From: Heterohyrax brucei
Taxonomy: Eukaryota > Chordata > Mammalia > Hyracoidea > Procaviidae
Assembly: GCA_028571685.1 (NCBI GenBank)
Contig: CM053143.1
Location: 10,407,501 to 10,471,500, forward strand
Reading direction: 5' to 3'
DNA length: 64,000 bases
The notes beneath the pieces are model-generated. The model was not told where the DNA came from, did no database searches, and was given only the letters and a program-made list of their open reading frames with translations. Positions 58,691 through 64,000 of the stretch are shown one piece after another. The stretch's first letter is position 1; every line of letters starts with the position of its first letter. The position numbers and the translations under genes are program-made.

Positions 58691-60580
58691 TAAAGAACAA
58701 TTTTATAAAACAGCTTTTTATTAATTCACATGAATCAAAAATGTGTTTAAAGATTACTGTTTTTAACTTACATATCTAGCCTAATTTTAGTTATTTTAGC
58801 CTACAAAACAAGAAAAACTATGTGAAATGAGTGTGAAGACAAGTCCCATTTCTCGAAGAAAGTAATCATAACCCTGCTGTAAATAATTTTATCACCTTTC
58901 TAAGTTATTAGAAAGATAACAGGAGATGGGGTTCTTTTCACACATCTTACATTTTGTTTCAAATTAAACTTTTATTTCAAAAAAAATGAAAGTGTTGGCA
59001 GACTGAACTGTTAGTAATCATGCCTTTAGCAGAGGCATAATTTCACAATCACTGTGAAGTCTTCTGCAATTTGGAGAATGGATTAACTGCAACACCAGCA
59101 GGCACCGTGACCTTGCCCACTTCACAAACTGTGCCAATAACAAAGACAGACTTTGAAACTGAAAAGTTTGCTCACTAGAAAAATCATCTGAAATGAATCT
59201 CTGATTTGCTGACCTATCTTTGGGCTGTTACAGGCATAATAAATTACAGATAACAATCAACAAGAAAAAAAGTTGACATTACATCAAATATCACCACATC
59301 ACTTTAAATTTTTTTGGACAGGCATGTTTTAAAGTCAACCTAAAACTCCATTTAAGTTATCTAAACAACCTACACACTGCTCAAGAACTTAAAGGCTGCT
59401 ACCAAAAGTTTCCGGCAATAAGAATCCACTTGTGGCATTTCTGTCTATGATGAGATTACCTATTAGTTTCCCCACCCCAACCAGTGTAAGGTAAGATTAC
59501 TCAACAACAGGAGCAGTTAAACAAAGGCCAACCATCACTCATGAACAATGTTCATAAGAACTGGCAATTAAATCACATATGTACTGAAGACTTAAGACAT
59601 CTGAATCCTCTATCCTCTGTGGTATTACTTGGCACTAAAAGTTATTTAAGAAAAAAAAAACAGCTAGATACCTCATGTAATTTAGTTCACCAGGAAACTG
59701 AATTATTTGGAGCATCTGAAACTAAATTTAGAAAGATACTTATGGACATTTTAAACTATCTAGAGCATTATATTTAGATCAAACACTGTAAGGGGAATAT
59801 TAAAATATCCACAGATCATGGTATAAAATATCTAAATAATTTTCCTTGCTAAAAGATTCACTGTAAGCCACATTTCAGAATTCATCTCATGTATTTAAGG
59901 AACTTGAATTATCACGAGTGTCCCTGCTGCATTATAACTTAGTTCAACTAAGTTCTTTACTCCTTCAACGTTTCAGAAGCAGATAGCCAATTATCTAAAC
60001 TAAGCAGATAAGCAGTTAGTCAGAAAGTATTCATGCTTTGCAGGCCTCCATCCTTCTCTCATTCTGAACAGTATTCTTAGGGTAACTAATCTACATTCAT
60101 GATCTCAAGTACTTACTATATATATTGCTTATATATTTAAAGTGTCTGCAGAATATGCTCACCGTTTTGCAGGAATCTACACCAGGAATCTAAGACTCCA
60201 CTTAACCAGATAAGACTCATACCATGTTAAATCCAAAATATGCCCTTCCGCACATCTTAGCAACACTTATACCCAACATTTGAATAAGGAATCCTTGAGG
60301 AGAGAAGATACATAGTCTAGATCTTTCAAAAGTGACATCAGAGACCTTTATACATGAAACCTAGCAACTCCCCAAAATGTTAAGTGTTCAGTGGTTAACT
60401 GAAAACTTTTTAAAGTATATTCATTTTTAAAAGCCTAATTCAAAGGTAGTTTTTCTGATTGGAGTTTAAAAAAAAATTAAACTCTAGGCTACTTACCAAT
60501 CAATGTATTTTAAAAATAAATACTCAAAGAAGTTAAAACTAAAAGGATAGAAAGTGACACATCATGCTAATAGTAGAAAG
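58691..60580. other. no recognised feature
   Basis: The longest stretch in the right half without an identifiable repeat. No convincing exon seen. It could be single-copy or conserved non-coding, which cannot be decided from sequence alone. Confidence 0.45.
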
Positions 60581-60582
60581 AG

Positions 60583-60682
60583 AGAGAAAGGAAGACAGAG
60601 AGAGGGAGAGAAAGTCAGTGAGCAAGAAAGAGAGAAGAAGGAAGGAAGGAAGGAAAGGAGGGAGGGAGGGAGAGAGGGAGAA
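60583..60682 (+). repeat. GA-rich polypurine tract
   Basis: About 100 bp of almost only A and G, with (GGAA)n and (GGGA)n subarrays. It has mirror-repeat character and could form a triplex. Confidence 0.92.
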
Positions 60683-60699
60683 TGGAATGGCTGTATTAA

Positions 60700-60908
60700 T
60701 ATTGTTCTTAGTTGGTGTCAAGTTCATTGTAGTTCATGGTGACCCCGTGTGTGCAAAGTATAACCACTTCATAGCTTTTCTTTACTCCTTTAACCTTTCA
60801 GAAGCAGATAGCCAGGCTTTACTTCTGAGGTATTTCTGGGTGGATTTGAACTGTCAACCTTTCAGTTAGTAGTCCAGCTTTTAAACATCTGTGCAACTCA
60901 GACTCCTT
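60700..60908 (-). mobile_element. long-form AfroSINE
   Basis: Tail 'ttggtgtcaagttcattgta' at the left; 'agaagcagatagccaggc'; 'gatttgaactgtcaacctt'; decayed head at the right. Confidence 0.75.
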
Positions 60909-60939
60909 ATATTAATATTAGGTAAAGTAAATTCAGAAC

Positions 60940-62270
60940 AAATAATATAACAAAGGATAGAGACGGTCATTTCTTACTGATCAATGACTCAATTTATCAA
61001 GAGAACATAATTCTAAGTATTTATTCACATTATAACATGAAACAAAAAAAACTGATAGAACTAAAAGAAGAAATAAAAAAATCCACAATTACATTTTGGG
61101 ATTTCAATACTCTCACTCAAAAGTTAGTTAAAAAAAATAATAAAGGAGATGGAAAATCAATGAAGACGTAGAAGACAAACTAGATGAAACTGACGTTTCT
61201 AGAACAATAACAAAAATAATAACAAACCCCAAACACTCAAAATAAAGACATAATCACAGAGCAGAAATAAATAGAAAACAGGAAAGATAGTAGGAAAAAA
61301 GAATCAATAAATATAAAAGTTGTTTCTTAGAGAAAATCAATAAAGCTGACAAACTTCTCACCAAACTGATCTGGAAAAAAAGAAGCTAAGATTCAACTTA
61401 CCACTATGAGTTATAAAATAACATGTTTACACATTCTACATAAAATTAAAAGAAATAAGGGTGTAGTATCAACAACTTAATGCCAAGAAATTCAGCCACA
61501 TAGGTAATGTGGATAAACTCCTGGAAAGACAAATAGATATGCTGACTAGTTCTGTATCTGTTTTTTAAAATTTGAATGGATAGTCAAAATCTTCTCAAAA
61601 GGACTCCAGACCAACATGGCTTCACTAGTGAATCCTACAAAATATTTAAGGAAGAAACCATATTAATTCTACACAAACTCTTCCAGAAAGTTTAAAAAGG
61701 AAAAATATTTCCAAACTCCTTCTACAAGGCAAGCATTAATACAAAATTAGACAAAAACATTACAAGAAAAACAAAATGAAACTTTCAGACAGTATCTTTC
61801 ATGAACACATGCAAGAATCTCAAAAATATATTAAGAAATTAATCAAATAATATATAAGGATAATGCATTATGACCAAGAGGGATTTATCCTTGGAACTGG
61901 TTTAACACACTGTTACTAGTATAACAACAAAAATAATTCAATGTGATTCACCATATGAAGTCTAAAAAAGAAAAGTTGTGTGATCACCTTAATAGATTGA
62001 CAAAATACAACATCAAGAAGGGGAAAAAATAATAGTAATAACTCGCAGCAAACTATGAATAGAAGGAAAATTTCCTCAGCCTGAAAAAAAAATCCATGAA
62101 AACTCATAACCAGCATCATAATTAACAGCAAGAAGCTGAAAAATTTTCCTTCTAACATCAGAAAAAAAGTCAAGTATGTCTATGCATTTCTCTACTAAGT
62201 GGTAGTAGAAGGTCTAGCCAATGTAATAATAAAAGAAAAGAAAATGAAAGGGTCCAGATTGAAAAAGAAG
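60940..62270 (+). mobile_element. old L1 ORF2 fragment
   Basis: Diverged L1 sequence with diagnostic phrases: 'tcaataaagctgacaaactt', 'cttcactagtgaatcctac', 'cttccagaaagtttaaaaag', 'gaccaagagggatttatcc', 'tctacatcaggg'-like positions lost. It covers the RT region; stops are frequent. Confidence 0.72.
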
Positions 62271-62424
62271 AAAAAATGTTTTTACCTTTGCAGTGCTCTT
62301 TCTGCCATACCTCTAACTTTATAATTTATAATCTCACATTTTATAAATTTTAAATAGTAGAAAAGTTTCCCAAGTAAGTTAAAACTAGAACAAAAGCATT
62401 TGTCAGTATTTATAGATAGCTTCT

Positions 62425-62466
62425 AATGAATTGGAATCCACTCAACAGCAGTGAGTTTGGAATTTT
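62425..62466 (+). mobile_element. AfroSINE tail fragment
   Basis: 'ttggaatccactcaacagc' + 'agtgagtttgg': only the 3' tail, adjacent to the mariner derivative. Confidence 0.6.
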
Positions 62467-62471
62467 TGTTT

Positions 62472-63053
62472 TACAAGGTCTGACAATTAAGTCCACGAAT
62501 TTAGTTGTTCTAAGTGCTACATACCTCATTGCTGAACATCACTATGTTCATCTTTGGGTACTCCCCTTGGGAAGCTATGCACCGATGCCAGCACCTAGTC
62601 TACCCTTCAAAGCAATTTTGGAACTCTTTCTGAATTGGCCGTTGCACACAGTAGCAAGGTGGCAAATTTGTAGACTTAATGGTATAGTTGTGTGTAAGGA
62701 GGTTTTTAGTGAGTAAACAAATAACTATATTGGAACACCCTCCCTAGTCACCTGATCTGGCCCCAGTTACTTTTTTCTTTACCCAAAGACAAAGGAAATA
62801 TTGAAAGTAAGACATTTTCAGGACATTCAGATCATTAAGAGTAATATGATGACAGCTCTGATGGCCATTCCAGGAAAAAAGCTCCAAAATTGCTTTGAAG
62901 GGTGGACTCAGCATCATTGCATAGGCTGGTGTCAGTGCATAGCTTCCCAAGTGGAGCACTTTGAAGATGACTCTAGTGATATTCAGCAACAAAGAATGTA
63001 TCACTTTTTCTAGGATCAGTTCATGAACATAATGGGTAGTCCTCATGTATATA
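62472..63053. mobile_element. palindromic mariner derivative (copy B)
   Basis: Left end 'aaggtctgacaattaagtcc', right end 'agttcatgaacataatggg' + 'tagtcctcat'. Left arm 62519-62641 and right arm 62866-63005 are inverted copies of the transposase C-terminal coding end. Between them lies forward C-terminal coding text (frame 62801-63013: 'MTALMAIPGKKLQNCFEGW', 'QCIASQVEHFEDDS'). Confidence 0.82.
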
Positions 63054-63345
63054 GCCAATAAGAACTTTTTTTGGTAATGTGACCTTAGGGAATTGCTTTA
63101 GACATCACTGTGCACAAAAATAAATTAATTAACTAAAAGTTACAAAAAGTTTCTATCTCTTTGAAATACCTTAATAAAAATTCTGAATGAATTTTCCTAC
63201 TAGAATTATCACTCAAATATCTACCACTGTCAAACACAACGCTGTATCACAGAGTGTCAGTAAAATGAATGCCCAAGAGTCAAGGCTAGAAACAGACTGC
63301 CTGGAAATAGTTGTGTAAAACATTTTTACATTATTTTTTGCACTC
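63054..63345. other. no recognised feature
   Basis: Short single-copy-looking interval. Confidence 0.45.
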
Positions 63346-64000
63346 TTTTTTTTATTATTATGACTGAGTGAAAATGTACATTCCCATATAAATTTACATG
63401 CCCACCTATATGCAGTTTCCACTGCTCTCACTGACTGGTGACAGCACACTATTCCTTTCTGCTCCATATATGTCTCATCCTCCCAACAGTCTCCTTTCCC
63501 CTCCTCTGCACCCACTCTCCTTCCTCCAGCCAGAGGTCAGCAGGATGATATCCTATAGATGCAAAGAACCATAAAATGCATCCAATATATGGTCTCTCCG
63601 CATCGCCAATCCATTCATGTCTGAAGAGTGGACCTTCGTTACGATTTATGTATAGAATAAAAGATTCTTTGATGGCTAAAAGGAAGGGAAGGAAGGGAGG
63701 GCAAGGGGGGAGGGTTTAAATTAGATAGTTGGTAGAAATTTGGTTGGGTGAAATTGGTGATAGCACACATTAGAAACAAGAACAATATTAAGTGGACTTC
63801 AGAATAACTTGAATACTCCTTCCATCTTAACCTAATATTGCAGAGACAGAATAGCTGGGGCAGGGGGCAAGAGACCATGCTCTTATGTGAAATCGAGGCC
63901 AATTGGCACAACTACCATTTTCCTAAGAGGACTCTCTGCACCCCACATTGGTGAGTGGCTTCTGAGGTCTTAAAAGCTGCCATGCTGCCATCCGAGGGCA
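63346..64000 (-). mobile_element. L1 3' end with 5' inversion (twin priming), runs off the window
   Basis: A T-run and reversed last ~305 bp of the L1 3' UTR (63346-63650, counterpart of 20388-20698). It then switches to forward sequence corresponding to 19738 onward ('ttagatagttggtagaaat'). Junction at 63650/63651. The right end is outside the window. Confidence 0.85.

Noticed and set aside
1..64000. A prokaryotic defence system or other multi-gene novel system
   Set aside because: No long intact genes or operons; the interval is explained by mammalian intron or flank plus retrotransposons.

Overview
This window is mammalian nuclear DNA, AT-rich and packed with transposable elements. The lineage marker is a tRNA-headed SINE with 3' tails of the type 'GAGTCGGAATCGACTCGACGG' (about 25 whole or partial copies), together with RTE (BovB-like) LINEs that share that tail. 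This combination is characteristic of Afrotheria, with elephant or another paenungulate most likely. No bacterial-type operon, CRISPR array, rRNA gene or other prokaryotic system is present.

Host gene. The only host coding signal I can support is on the minus strand near the left end. A 37-nt first coding piece (10113 down to 10077; ATG in good context, ends at AAG|gtgagt) is followed 8.8 kb downstream on that strand by an 83-nt exon (1310 down to 1228; strong polypyrimidine acceptor, GAG|gttaat donor). The phases match (1 base plus 2 bases). The joined N-terminus fits what I remember of IQCM (IQ motif containing M); the name is recall, not a search result. The gene continues past the left edge. 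Everything right of about 10.2 kb is upstream of its start codon and looks like transposon-filled upstream or 5' intronic or intergenic DNA.

Layout. 1-10.1 kb: exon 2, intron 1 with an old L1, an isolated L1 5' UTR, a MIR, AfroSINEs and a hAT-like insertion. 10.1-14 kb: MIR, L2, a tRNA-Gly-type SINE. 14.1-21.4 kb: an L1 5' UTR/ORF1 fragment carrying a solo LTR, then an RTE LINE split by a second solo LTR and by a 2.6-kb L1 with target-site duplications. 21.5-30.5 kb: minus-strand L1 (about 5.4 kb) with LTR and SINE insertions, a minus-strand RTE and an L1 3' UTR. 30.6-35.2 kb: L2, short RTE derivatives and a mariner transposon split by an RTE. 36-39.5 kb: MIR, SINEs, an LTR bounded by 275-bp direct repeats, and an LTR-in-LTR-with-SINE nest. 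41-49.4 kb: RTE, MaLR-type LTR, a long L1 5' UTR/ORF1 fragment, L2. 50-54.3 kb: a 3.75-kb L1 with intact duplications but a large internal deletion, then a twin-primed L1. 54.6-64 kb: SINEs, MIR, two rearranged mariner derivatives, an old L1 and a second twin-primed L1 running off the right edge.

None of the transposon reading frames is intact. The most useful results are the two host exons, the 275-bp direct repeat around an LTR, the palindromic mariner derivatives sharing one breakpoint, and the dated nesting orders.
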